Shown here: piece by piece, positions 24,387-32,956 of the stretch
Layout of the letters: the number at the start of each line of letters is the position of its first letter
Numbering within the stretch: the first letter of the stretch is position 1
Program-made: the position numbers and the translations under genes
Notes under the pieces: generated by a model
The model's database searches: none
The model's input: the letters and a program-made list of their open reading frames with translations, nothing else
Told to the model about the DNA's origin: nothing
Source of the DNA: CAZEFK01 sp964511405
GTDB taxonomy: Bacteria; Pseudomonadota; Alphaproteobacteria; Elsterales; Elsteraceae
Reading direction: 5' to 3'
Length of the DNA: 47,652 nt
NCBI GenBank assembly: GCA_964511405.1
Contig: CAZEFK010000019.1
Coordinates: forward strand, 1-47,652

Positions 24387-25648
24387 TACCGGTCCTCCAT
24401 GGCCGCCAGGGTGGTTGCGAACATATCGACCGCGCCCAGCTTGCCGGACTTCAGACACAGGGCCAGCCGCACCGGCCGCTCGGCCAGGCAGCGGCCGACG
24501 CCCAGAGCGCGATAGGGCGCGATGTCCAGCCGCTCGATGCCCAGCGCCTGGACCACGGCGCCGGAGGTCTCGCCGCCGGCCACCAGCAGCCGGCGCACGC
24601 CCATGTCCACCAGCAGCCGGGCCAGCTGCCCCATCAGCCGCTCCGCCCGCCGGCCGGCCTCGATTGGCCCCAGCTGCGCCTGGGCCTCGGCGACCGCGGC
24701 CGGATCGGCCGATGTGGTGATGGCGATCGGCGCCGGCAGATGGCGGGCGATCCAGGCCCTGGCCTCCGCCAGCGGATCGGCGGCCCGGGGGTCCAGATGC
24801 AGCACCGGATGCGCACGGGCGAACTCGGCCAGCTGCTCGCGGGTGCGGTCGGCGCAGCTGCCGGCCAGCACGGCGCCGGGACCGCGGGCCGTGCCGGCCG
24901 GCCGCGGCGCACAATCCGGCGCCAGACCGTGGGCGCGCCACAGCGCCGGATAATGCATCGCCACCGTCGAGCCGCCGGTGCCGACCGGCCAGTCCCAGCT
25001 GGCGGCGGCGATGGTCGCCAGGTCGGCATCGGTGATCGTATCGGCGATCAGGAACGGCGTGCCGGCGCCGGCCTGGGCGACGGCATGGGCGCGGATCGCC
25101 TCGGGGCCCGCCGCCACCACGGTCCAGGGCAGCCGGCCGACCGCCAGCCGGGTCTGCGGCGCCAGCACCCGCACCAGGTCGGACTGGATCATCGGTGTCA
25201 GCGGGTCGAGCCGCTTGGGCGACTCGGCCAGCAGCTGCGCCCCGACGAACATGTGGCCCTGGAAGACGGTGCGCAGCGCCTCGGGAAACGCCGGGACGAA
25301 CAGCACCGAGCGGGCGTCGCGCCGGCGGGCCAGCAGTTCGGCGCAGTTGCCGATGTTGCCGGCATCGGTGCTGTCGAAGGTGGCGCAGTATTTCAGGAAC
25401 AGCTGGCGCACGCCCAGCCCCTCCAGGGCCGTGGCGGCGCGCGCCGTCGCGGCCTCGGCTTCGGCGGGCCGCGCCACGCGCGTGCGCAGCGCCACCACCA
25501 CGGCATCGATATCCGCCACGGCGGCCGGCACGGCATCGGGGCTGGTGGCGAACAGCACGCGGGCGCCCTCGGCCGCCAGCACGCCGGCCAGTTCCACGGC
25601 ACCGGTGAAGTCGTCGCCGATGGCACCCAGTACAGGCGGTCGGGTCAT
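24386..25648 (-). CDS. Four-carbon acid sugar kinase family protein (DUF1537), OtnK-like
   Basis: A 420-residue DUF1537 kinase. The N-terminal substrate domain opens LGAIGDDFTGAVELAGVLA, with the family Asp pair. FLKYCATFDSTDAGNIGNCAELL lies near residue 90, and the C-terminal nucleotide-binding domain has RRLLVAGGETSGAVVQALG and CLKSGKLGAVD. Characterised members phosphorylate 3-oxo-tetronate, 3-oxo-isoapionate or related acid sugars. It is the first gene of a two-gene operon with the OtnC-like aldolase, and an operator-like TGATATATCC lies 34-43 bp upstream. The usual partner dehydrogenase LtnD is absent; a shikimate-dehydrogenase-like gene is divergent instead. Confidence 0.87.
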   Translation of the reverse strand: MTRPPVLGAIGDDFTGAVELAGVLAAEGARVLFATSPDAVPAAVADIDAVVVALRTRVARPAEAEAATARAATALEGLGVRQLFLKYCATFDSTDAGNIGNCAELLARRRDARSVLFVPAFPEALRTVFQGHMFVGAQLLAESPKRLDPLTPMIQSDLVRVLAPQTRLAVGRLPWTVVAAGPEAIRAHAVAQAGAGTPFLIADTITDADLATIAAASWDWPVGTGGSTVAMHYPALWRAHGLAPDCAPRPAGTARGPGAVLAGSCADRTREQLAEFARAHPVLHLDPRAADPLAEARAWIARHLPAPIAITTSADPAAVAEAQAQLGPIEAGRRAERLMGQLARLLVDMGVRRLLVAGGETSGAVVQALGIERLDIAPYRALGVGRCLAERPVRLALCLKSGKLGAVDMFATTLAAMEDR

Positions 25649-25678
25649 GTCGAAGGCCTTGCGAACGTCTCTCGACTT

Positions 25679-25691
25679 ATATGATATATCC
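25679..25691. promoter_or_regulatory. Second GntR-type operator in the kinase/dehydrogenase divergent promoter
   Basis: ATATGATATATC at 25679-25690 is identical over 12 bp to the minus-strand reading of 22922-22933. The core TGATATATCC (25682-25691) is one base off the perfect palindrome. It lies between the divergent OtnK-like and shikimate-dehydrogenase-like genes, in the only AT-rich spot of this stretch. Confidence 0.62.
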
Positions 25692-25724
25692 GGGACGCCG
25701 AGATCAAGCGAGCTCCATGTGCCG

Positions 25725-26540
25725 ATGCCCCCAACCCTGCCCTCCACATCAACGACGGTCACCGGACGGACCCGGGTGATGTTCATCCTGGGCGACCCGG
25801 TCGCCCACATCGTCGGCACGGCGTTGCTGAACGCCTATTTCGCCGGCGAAGGGATCGACGCCACCGTGTCGGCGCTGCATGTGGCCCCGACCGACCTGGG
25901 CGGCGTCGTCGGCATGCTGCGGCGGATCCACAATGTGGCCGGCTTCGGCGTCACGATTCCGCACAAGATCGCGATCATTCCGCATCTGGACGACTGCACG
26001 CCGCGGGCGCGCGCCGTCGGCGCGGTCAATTTCGTGCGCCGCAACGCCGACGGCACGCTGTTCGGCGACAATGTCGACGGCGTCGGCTTCGCCGCCGGCC
26101 TGGCCAAGCACGGCGCCCCCGTCGAGAGCCGCCGGATCCTGCAGATCGGCGCCGGCGGCGCCGGCCGGGCGATCGCCTTCGCCCTGGCCGCCGCCGGCGC
26201 CGCCTCGCTGACCATCGCCAACCGCTCCGTCGACAAGGCCCGGGCCCTGGCGGCCGGCGTTGCCGCCGCCCACCCGGCCTGCCGGACTGCCGTCGGCACT
26301 GCCGATCCCGCCGGCATGGACCTGGTGGTCAACACCACATCGCTGGGCATGCATGACGGCGACCAGCTGCCACTGGACGTCGAGCGGCTGGACCGCCGCA
26401 TGACCGTCGCCGACGTGATCATGAGCCCGCCGGTCACGCCGCTGCTGGCGGCGGCTGCCGCACGCGGTTGTCCGACCGTCGGCGGCACGGAGATGCTGCT
26501 GCAGCAGATGCGCCTGGTGAAGGACTTCCTGTCGCTGTGA
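25725..26540 (+). CDS. Shikimate-dehydrogenase-like NAD(P) oxidoreductase with altered substrate motif
   Basis: A 271-residue AroE-fold protein. Catalytic Lys81 (FGVTIPHK) and Asp118 (GDNVDGVGF) are present, as are a Gly-rich cofactor loop GAGGAGRAIAFAL near 145, NRSVDKA, NTTSLGM and a C-terminal EMLLQQMRL. The two Ser residues of the usual shikimate-binding motif (HSxSP) are missing: residues 23-36 read GDPVAHIVGTALLN, so shikimate is probably not the substrate. It may oxidise or reduce the acid-sugar intermediate handled by the OtnK/OtnC pair (inference). ATG 25725 is the assumed start; GTG 25719 or ATG 25779 are possible. It heads a plus-strand operon with the ABC importer (GTGA overlap). 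Confidence 0.8.
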   Translation: MPPTLPSTSTTVTGRTRVMFILGDPVAHIVGTALLNAYFAGEGIDATVSALHVAPTDLGGVVGMLRRIHNVAGFGVTIPHKIAIIPHLDDCTPRARAVGAVNFVRRNADGTLFGDNVDGVGFAAGLAKHGAPVESRRILQIGAGGAGRAIAFALAAAGAASLTIANRSVDKARALAAGVAAAHPACRTAVGTADPAGMDLVVNTTSLGMHDGDQLPLDVERLDRRMTVADVIMSPPVTPLLAAAAARGCPTVGGTEMLLQQMRLVKDFLSL

Positions 26541-27625
26541 GCCACGGTGCCGCCACGGGCCAGGTGTCGATCCGCAACCTGGTCAAGCGCTTCGGATCGG
26601 TGACCGCCGTCGACGGCGTCGACCTGGACGTCCGCGCCGGCGAGTTCCTGGCGCTGCTGGGGCCATCGGGCTCCGGCAAGACGACGATCCTGATGAGCGT
26701 CGCCGGCTTCGACTTCCCGGATTCCGGCCAGATCCTGGTTGACGGCCGGGATGTCACCTGGCTGCCGCCCAACCGGCGCGAGCTGGGCATGGTGTTCCAG
26801 CGCTACACGCTGTTTCCGCACATGACGGTGGCCGAGAACATCGCCTTTCCGCTGAAGATGCGGAAGGTGCCGCGGGCCGAGCGCGAGGCGCGCGCCCGCG
26901 CCGCCCTGGAGACGGTGCGGCTGGCCGGCTATGGCGACCGCAAGCCGGCCCAGCTGTCGGGCGGCCAGCAGCAGCGCGTGGCGCTGGCGCGCGCCATCAT
27001 CTACCGGCCGCCGGTGCTGCTGATGGACGAGCCGCTGTCGGCGCTCGACAAGAACCTGCGCGAGGAGATGCAGATCGAGATCAAGCATCTGCAGCGCGAG
27101 CTGGGCGTCACGGTGATCTTCGTGACCCACGACCAGACCGAGGCCCTGACCATGGCCGACCGGGTCTCGGTGCTGCATCACGGCCGCCTGCAGCAGGTCG
27201 GCAGCCCGCGCGACCTGTACGAAGCGCCAGCCACCGAGTTCGTCGCCGGCTTCATCGGCGAGACCAATTTCTGGTCGGGCACCGCCGCTTCGGCCGCTGC
27301 AGCCGATCAGCCGGTCACCGTGACCCTGGACGGCGGCGAGACCGCCGCCGCCATCGCCGCCGCGCCGATCGCCCTGGGGGCCACCGTCCGGTTGGCGGTC
27401 CGGCCGGAGTGCGTCCGCCTGGCCGGCCGCGGCCTCGGCGTGGCGGCGCACATGGAGGAGGCGATCTATGCCGGCAGCGTCACCACCCTGAGGCTGCGCA
27501 CCAAGGGCCCGGTCATGCGCGCCCTGCTGCCGGCCGGACTGGGCCTGGCCGAGCCGACGCCCGGCTCGCCGGCCGTGCTGACCTGGCAGGCGCAGGACGC
27601 CCGCGCCTTTCCGGTGGAGTCATGA
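26537..27625 (+). CDS. ABC transporter ATP-binding protein, PotA-like
   Basis: A 362-residue importer ATPase with Walker A GPSGSGKTT near residue 45, Q-loop LGMVFQRYTLFPHM, signature LSGGQQQR, Walker B LLMDEPLSALD, and switch VTHDQTEAL. A C-terminal TOBE-type regulatory domain follows (about 270-360: VRLAVRPECVRLAG, EEAIYAGSVTTLRLR). The GTG start at 26537 overlaps the dehydrogenase stop (GTGA). It is the first of four genes of a polyamine/Fe-type (PotABCD-like) importer whose ligand is presumably the substrate of the island. Confidence 0.92.
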   Translation: MSHGAATGQVSIRNLVKRFGSVTAVDGVDLDVRAGEFLALLGPSGSGKTTILMSVAGFDFPDSGQILVDGRDVTWLPPNRRELGMVFQRYTLFPHMTVAENIAFPLKMRKVPRAEREARARAALETVRLAGYGDRKPAQLSGGQQQRVALARAIIYRPPVLLMDEPLSALDKNLREEMQIEIKHLQRELGVTVIFVTHDQTEALTMADRVSVLHHGRLQQVGSPRDLYEAPATEFVAGFIGETNFWSGTAASAAAADQPVTVTLDGGETAAAIAAAPIALGATVRLAVRPECVRLAGRGLGVAAHMEEAIYAGSVTTLRLRTKGPVMRALLPAGLGLAEPTPGSPAVLTWQAQDARAFPVES

Positions 27626-28491
27626 GCGGCCGGCCGGCCAAGTTCCTGCTCGGCGGCCGCAGCTACAGCCCGGCCGCCAGCCTGGCCCTGGCGGTGCCGT
27701 TCTTCGCCGTGATCCTGCTGGCCTTCCTGCTGCCCCTGGCGATGCTGCTGCGCGAAAGCGCCTTCGTGCCGGCGCCGACCCTGGCCAACTACGCCAAGGT
27801 GTTCGACGAGCCGGTCTATCTGCGCGTCATGCTGCGCACGCTCAGGATCTCGGCGCTGGTCACGGTGGTCACCCTGCTGCTGGCCTACCCGCTGGCCTGG
27901 CTGATGGCGCGCAGCCGGGGCCTGCTGCTGGGGCTGCTGCTGGCCGCGGTGCTGCTGCCGCTGTGGACCTCGGTGCTGGTCCGCACCTACGCCTGGCTGG
28001 TGCTGCTGCAGCGCAACGGCATCATCAACCAGGCCCTGCAGTCGCTGGGGCTGGTCGATAGCCCGGTGCAATTCCTGTACACCGAAGGCGCGGTGGTACT
28101 GGCGATGAGCCATGTGCTGCTGCCGTTCATGATCTTGCCGCTCTATGCGGCGCTGCGCGGCATCCCCGACGACTACAGCCGGGCCGCCCGCATGCTCGGC
28201 GCCGACGGTTTCGCCACGTTCCGCACCGTCATTCTGCCGCTGTCGCTGCCGGGTGTCGCCTCGGGCTGCCTGATGGTGTTCCTGCTGGCCCTGGGCTTCT
28301 TCGTGACGCCGGCGCTGGTCGGCGGGCCGCGCCAGATGATGCTGGCCACCCTGGTCCAGCAGCAGGTGACCGAGATGCTGGACTGGCCGTTCGCCGGCGC
28401 CATCGTCGGCGCGCTGCTGGCCTTCGTGCTGGCGCTGGCGATCGGGTTCAACCGAGTGGTCCGGCTGGACCGCTTCGTGGGGCAAGCGTGA
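27622..28491 (+). CDS. ABC transporter permease, PotB-like
   Basis: A 289-residue membrane protein with six predicted transmembrane segments. The cytoplasmic EAA loop is ALRGIPDDYSRAARMLGADGFATFRTVILPLSLPGV (about residues 175-210), typical of the first permease of spermidine/putrescine-type importers. The ATG overlaps the ATPase stop (ATGA at 27622-27625) and its stop overlaps the GTG of the next permease. Length and topology are normal. Confidence 0.9.
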   Translation: MSGRPAKFLLGGRSYSPAASLALAVPFFAVILLAFLLPLAMLLRESAFVPAPTLANYAKVFDEPVYLRVMLRTLRISALVTVVTLLLAYPLAWLMARSRGLLLGLLLAAVLLPLWTSVLVRTYAWLVLLQRNGIINQALQSLGLVDSPVQFLYTEGAVVLAMSHVLLPFMILPLYAALRGIPDDYSRAARMLGADGFATFRTVILPLSLPGVASGCLMVFLLALGFFVTPALVGGPRQMMLATLVQQQVTEMLDWPFAGAIVGALLAFVLALAIGFNRVVRLDRFVGQA

Positions 28492-29282
28492 GGGCGGCTC
28501 CCTCGCCCGGCGCGTTCTCGGTGCGCGCGACGGCCTACGCGGTGGCGCTGTTCCTGCTGCTGCCGACCTTGCTGGTGGTGCCGATGTCGTTCGGCCCCGA
28601 CCGCTATCTGAAATTCCCGCCCGACGGCCTGACGCTGCACTGGTACGCCCAGTATTTCCAAGATCCCGACTGGATCCAGGCGACCCTGTTCAGCCTGCAG
28701 GTCGGCGCGCTGACCGCGGCCGTGGCCACCGTCGTCGGCACCTGCGTATCGCTGGCGCTGGTGCGCGGCCGGCTGCCCGGCAAGCCGGTGGTCGAGCTCC
28801 TGGTCATGGGGCCGGTGATCGTGCCCAACATCGCCCTGGCGATCGCCATGTTCCTGGTGTTCGACCAGCTGCGCCTGACCGGCACCACGGTCGGCTTCGT
28901 GGTCGCCCATACGGCGCTGGCCCTGCCCTTCGTGGTCTTCACGGTGCTGGCCGCGCTCTACCGGTTCGACGCCGACCTGGAGCGCGCCGCCCTGTCCTGC
29001 GGCGCCGGCCGGCTGGCCGCCTTCTTCCACATCACCTTGCCGTTGATTGCGCCTGGTGTGATCTCGGCAGCCCTGTTCGCCTTCATCATTTCGTTCGACG
29101 AGCCGGTGATCTCGTTCTTCATTTCCGACCTGGACCGCAAGTCCTTGCCCCGGAAGATGTTCGAGGACATCGACTACAACGTGTCGCCGACCCTGGCCGC
29201 CGTCGCCGCCATGCTCAGCGCCGTGACCCTGATCGCCCTGATTGCCGGCCACGCCCTGAAGCGGCGGACGGACAGCCCTTGA
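28488..29282 (+). CDS. ABC transporter permease, PotC-like
   Basis: A 264-residue membrane protein with six predicted transmembrane segments. Its EAA loop reads AALYRFDADLERAALSCGAGRLAAFFHITLPLIAPGV, and the FDEPVISFF segment is typical of PotC-type permeases. The GTG start at 28488 overlaps the PotB-like stop (GTGA). It forms the heterodimeric channel with the preceding permease. Confidence 0.9.
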   Translation: MRAAPSPGAFSVRATAYAVALFLLLPTLLVVPMSFGPDRYLKFPPDGLTLHWYAQYFQDPDWIQATLFSLQVGALTAAVATVVGTCVSLALVRGRLPGKPVVELLVMGPVIVPNIALAIAMFLVFDQLRLTGTTVGFVVAHTALALPFVVFTVLAALYRFDADLERAALSCGAGRLAAFFHITLPLIAPGVISAALFAFIISFDEPVISFFISDLDRKSLPRKMFEDIDYNVSPTLAAVAAMLSAVTLIALIAGHALKRRTDSP

Positions 29283-29307
29283 CCCTGCCACCAGAAGGAA
29301 GCCCGCG

Positions 29308-30363
29308 ATGACCCTGACGCGTCGTAGCCTCATGATCGCAGCCGGTGCCGCGGCGACCTTGCCGGTCCTGCGCCGGGCCGGTGCCCAGGGCGCCGGGGAA
29401 GTCATCATCGCCACCACCGGCGGCCTGATGACCGATGCCCTGCAGGCCAACTTCTACAAGCGCTTCGAGGCCGAGACCGGCATCCGCGTGCACGCCGTGG
29501 CGATCGAGCTGCCCGACCAGTGGGCCCGCGCCCAGGCCGGAGCGCGCAGCGGCACCGTGCCGTTCGACGTGGTCACCGCCACGCCGCCCGACCTGATCCA
29601 GCATGCCGAGATCCTGGCCAGCCTGGATTGCAGCACGCCGAGCATGACCGCCAATGCCCTGCCCGGCAGCTGCACCGACAAGGGCCTGGTGCGCACCGTC
29701 GGCGGCATGGTGCTGACCTTCAGCAAGAAAGCCTTCCCGAACGGCGGCCCGCAGTCCTGGGCCGACTTCTTCGATACCCAGAAATTCCCCGGCCCACGCT
29801 CGCTGCCCGACACCGGCGACCGCGAATGGTGGGTGCCGCTGGCGGCCCTGATGGCCGACGGCGTGCCCCGCGACAAGCTGTTCCCCATGGACCTGGACCG
29901 CGCCTACAAGAAACTGGATACGCTGAAGCCGCAAATCGCCGCCTGGTGGAAGAGCGGCGACAATTCCATGCAGATCCTGCGCGGCGGCGATGCCGTGATG
30001 AGCATGCTGTATTCCAGCCGCGCCGTGCCGCTGGCCAAGAGCGGCGAGTTCGACTTCACCTGGAACGGCGCCATCCGCGACACCGGCAACTGGGCGATCC
30101 TGAAGGGCGGGCCGAACACCAAGAACGCCCAGCGCTTCTTGGATTTCTTCGTGCAGGCGCCGGCCTCGCACCTGCCGTTCAGCGAGGCCGTCAGCTTCGA
30201 TTCCAACAACAAGGACGCAGCATCCCAGGTCCCGGCCGACCAACGCCGGTACCGGCCCAGCTGGCCTGAGAACTACGAGAAGCTCGTCGTCGCCGACTTC
30301 AACTGGATCGCCGGCGAGCGCGCCAAGATGCGCGAGCGCTGGGTCGCCTGGCTGACCAAGTAG
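29308..30363 (+). CDS. Extracellular solute-binding protein, PotD-like, Tat signal
   Basis: A 351-residue periplasmic binding protein. The N-terminus MTLTRRSLMIAAGAAATLPVLRRAGAQG is a twin-arginine signal (RRS-L-M). The mature part shows the PotD/PotF (family 1) pattern: EVIIATTGGLMTDALQANFYKRFEAETG, VPFDVVTATPPD, SWADFFDTQKFPGPRSLPD. The start ATG at 29308 is preceded by AGAAGGAA. A 25-bp gap separates it from the permease gene. The expected ligand is a cationic or amide-bearing small molecule, but that is inferred from the family only. Confidence 0.88.
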   Translation: MTLTRRSLMIAAGAAATLPVLRRAGAQGAGEVIIATTGGLMTDALQANFYKRFEAETGIRVHAVAIELPDQWARAQAGARSGTVPFDVVTATPPDLIQHAEILASLDCSTPSMTANALPGSCTDKGLVRTVGGMVLTFSKKAFPNGGPQSWADFFDTQKFPGPRSLPDTGDREWWVPLAALMADGVPRDKLFPMDLDRAYKKLDTLKPQIAAWWKSGDNSMQILRGGDAVMSMLYSSRAVPLAKSGEFDFTWNGAIRDTGNWAILKGGPNTKNAQRFLDFFVQAPASHLPFSEAVSFDSNNKDAASQVPADQRRYRPSWPENYEKLVVADFNWIAGERAKMRERWVAWLTK

Positions 30364-30371
30364 GCGGGCCC

Positions 30372-30716
30372 ATGCTGGTCCACGATCCCGCTGCCGCCCA
30401 CTGGCCGGTCGATCCCGCGCGGCTCGATCTGGCCCGGGAGTTCCGGCAGAAGCCGCGCGGCCCGCACAGCGACGACCTGCAGAAGCTGCTGCACCGCATG
30501 CGCTGGACCGGCGATCCGGACCAGCCGGGCCGCTATGTGCTGGTCGTCCAGGAGCCGGGCCGCCGCTGGGTGCTGGCCCGGCTGCCGCGCCGGCGCGGCG
30601 CCCCGGTCGAGCTGATGCCCAATCGCGTCTACACCAGCCTGGCCGATGCCGAATGGGACGTGTTCAAGCTGCGCTGGCTGGCCCTGACGGGCCAGCCGTT
30701 GCCCGATGACCTGTAG
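30372..30716 (+). CDS. Small subunit of an N,N-dimethylformamidase-like enzyme
   Basis: A 114-residue cytoplasmic protein. From memory of the family, its C-terminal half resembles the alpha subunit of bacterial N,N-dimethylformamidase: a GRYVLVVQEPGRRWVLARL strand pair, then a PNRVYTSLADAEWDVFKLRWL helix. The gene order (small subunit then large subunit, 6 bp apart) is also that of dmfA1-dmfA2. The N-terminal half is shorter than in DMFase alpha. It would bind and stabilise the large iron-dependent subunit. The assignment depends on recalled similarity plus position and could not be checked by alignment. Confidence 0.65.
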   Translation: MLVHDPAAAHWPVDPARLDLAREFRQKPRGPHSDDLQKLLHRMRWTGDPDQPGRYVLVVQEPGRRWVLARLPRRRGAPVELMPNRVYTSLADAEWDVFKLRWLALTGQPLPDDL

Positions 30717-30722
30717 GCCGTG

Positions 30723-32939
30723 ATGATCGATACCAACGCCGTTCTCGGCTATGCGTGGCCGCTGGTCGTGTCACCGGGTGAAACCCTGGCCTTCCATTTG
30801 TCCAGCGCGGTGCTGGACAAGGCTGAGGCCACCATCGTCCGGGTCCGTTGCGCCGACCCCGACCCGGCCGGCCCCGGGCTGCAGCTGGAAGCGCCGGGCT
30901 GCCCGCTCGACGGCCCGATCGCCCTGGCCGGCCAGCCGCTCTATCCCGGCTCCTGTGCGATCGTCGCCGACGCGCCGGCGCTGACCGGCTTTACCGGCTT
31001 CACGGCAGGCGCCTTCCTGTGGCCGACCACGCCGGGCAGCGGCCCGCAGACCGTGCTTGCGCGCTGGCGCGACGGCAAGGGCTGGCGGCTCGGCCTGGAT
31101 GCCGCTGGCCACCTGGAATTCGTGATCGGCAGCGGCGGCAGGCAATGGCGCGTCGCCACGCCGGCACCGCTGCAGGAGCGCGAATGGGTGCTGGCCGGAG
31201 CCGCCTGGGATCCCGCCGGCCGATTGACGGTCATGGTGCGAAGCCTGGACCCGCAAGCCGGGCGCGACCGCAGCGCCGTCGCCGAGGCCGACGGCCCGAC
31301 GGCCGTCGCATGGCCGGCCGGGGTTGCGCTGACCATGGCGGCCCACCAGGCGGATCCGTTCGCCGGTCACTATGACGGCAAGATCGACCGGCCTCGCCTC
31401 TACGCGGCGCCGCTGGCGATCGACGCCCTGCACCGCCTGTGCGAGGCCCTGAAACCGGCACCGGGCGATCCCCGGCTGGTCGCCGCCTGGGACTTCTCGC
31501 AGGGCATGGAAACCGACCGGATCGCCGATCTGTCGGCCAACCGGCTGGACGGCGTGCTGCGCCAGATGCCGACCCGGGCGATGACCGGCGCCAACTGGGA
31601 TGCCAGCACCGACCGCTGGACCGAAGCGCCGTGGCAGTACGGCGCCATCCATTTCCACAGCGACGACATGGCCGACGCCGGCTGGCAACCGACTGCCAGC
31701 CTGACCGTGCCGGCCGGCTGGCGCAGCGGCTTCTATGCCCTGCGCCTGCGTGCGCGCCAGGATGGGCCGGATCCGGTGGACAGCTTCGTCGGCTTCTTCG
31801 TCCGCGCGCCGCTCGGCCGGCCCACGGCCAAGCTGGCCTTCGTCGCCAGCACCGGCACCTTCCTGGCCTACGCCAACAGCGCCCTACGGCTGGACCAGGT
31901 GCATGCCGAGGCGATGCTGGAAGGCCTGCTGCAGCTGTCGCCCGACGACGTCTACCTGCAGTCGCACCGCGAGCTCGGCCTATCGACCTACGACACCCAC
32001 AGTGACGGCAGCGGCTGGTCGATCAGCTCGGGCCGCCGGCCGCTGCTTAATACTCGGCCGCGCGGTGCGGTGTTCAACTACGGCAACGACACCCATGTGC
32101 TGGACTGGCTGGAGCAGCAGGGCCAGCCTTACGACATCGTCGTCGATGACGACATCGACCGGCATGGCGTGCAGGTGCTGCGCCCCTATGCATGCGTCAT
32201 CACCGGCTCGCACCCGGAATACATCAGCCGGCGCATGCTGGACGCCTTCGACGCCTATCAGCGCGGCGGCGGCCGGCACATGTATCTGGGCGGCAACGGC
32301 TTCTATTGGCGGATCGCCTACCATCCGACGATTCCGCACACCATCGAGATGCGGCGCGGCATGACTGGCCTGCGCACCTGGGAAAGCGAGGCCGGCGAGG
32401 ACGCCCTGGCGTTCACCGGCGAGCCGTCGGGCCTGTGGCGGCGCAACGGCCGGCCGCCGCAGCGCCTGGTCGGCGTCGGCTTCGACGGCCAGGTGTTCAC
32501 CGAATCCTTCCCCTATCGCTGGCTGGACACCGCCCGCGAGCCTGCCCTGGCCTGGCTGACCGACGGCGTCGACCTGGATGCGCCGCTCGGCAATTTCGGG
32601 CTGCGCGGCGGCGGCGCCGCCGGCATCGAGATCGACCGGGTCGAGCCGACCCTGGGCTCGCCGCCCGGCCTGATCCGCCTGGCGACCGCCGACCGCCTGA
32701 GCTATGGCGGCATCCCGGCGCCGGAGGAGATGCGCACGCTGCATCGCGGCTTCACCGGCGAGCAGAACGCGCAGGTGCGCGCCGATCTGGTGTTCTTCCC
32801 GACCGCGGCCGGCGGCGGGGTGTTCGCCACGGGCTCGATCGCCTGGTCCTGCGCCCTGTCGTGCCACGGCTATCGCAACAATGTCGCCCAGGTGACCGGG
32901 AACGTGCTGCGGCGCTTCCTGGACCCGCGGCCCTTCTGA
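30723..32939 (+). CDS. N,N-dimethylformamidase beta-subunit-like amidohydrolase
   Basis: A 738-residue protein. Residues about 70-240 look like a LamG/concanavalin-type beta-sandwich (GAFLWPTTPGSGPQTVLARW ... RLYAAPLAIDAL). The C-terminal half is the DMFase-beta domain: HRELGLSTYDTHSDGSG, VDDDIDRHG, TGSHPEYISRRMLDAF, GGRHMYLGGNGFYWR, HTIEMRRG. DMFase beta subunits hold one iron bound by two Tyr and a Glu; Tyr423, Tyr453, Tyr500 and Glu542 are candidates here, but I cannot assign them without alignment. It would hydrolyse an amide, likely not dimethylformamide itself given the sugar-acid neighbours. Start ATG 30723; GTG 30720 is possible. The family is well supported and the substrate is unknown. 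Confidence 0.8.
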   Translation: MIDTNAVLGYAWPLVVSPGETLAFHLSSAVLDKAEATIVRVRCADPDPAGPGLQLEAPGCPLDGPIALAGQPLYPGSCAIVADAPALTGFTGFTAGAFLWPTTPGSGPQTVLARWRDGKGWRLGLDAAGHLEFVIGSGGRQWRVATPAPLQEREWVLAGAAWDPAGRLTVMVRSLDPQAGRDRSAVAEADGPTAVAWPAGVALTMAAHQADPFAGHYDGKIDRPRLYAAPLAIDALHRLCEALKPAPGDPRLVAAWDFSQGMETDRIADLSANRLDGVLRQMPTRAMTGANWDASTDRWTEAPWQYGAIHFHSDDMADAGWQPTASLTVPAGWRSGFYALRLRARQDGPDPVDSFVGFFVRAPLGRPTAKLAFVASTGTFLAYANSALRLDQVHAEAMLEGLLQLSPDDVYLQSHRELGLSTYDTHSDGSGWSISSGRRPLLNTRPRGAVFNYGNDTHVLDWLEQQGQPYDIVVDDDIDRHGVQVLRPYACVITGSHPEYISRRMLDAFDAYQRGGGRHMYLGGNGFYWRIAYHPTIPHTIEMRRGMTGLRTWESEAGEDALAFTGEPSGLWRRNGRPPQRLVGVGFDGQVFTESFPYRWLDTAREPALAWLTDGVDLDAPLGNFGLRGGGAAGIEIDRVEPTLGSPPGLIRLATADRLSYGGIPAPEEMRTLHRGFTGEQNAQVRADLVFFPTAAGGGVFATGSIAWSCALSCHGYRNNVAQVTGNVLRRFLDPRPF

Positions 32940-32956
32940 TCTCCCGGAGACCAGCC

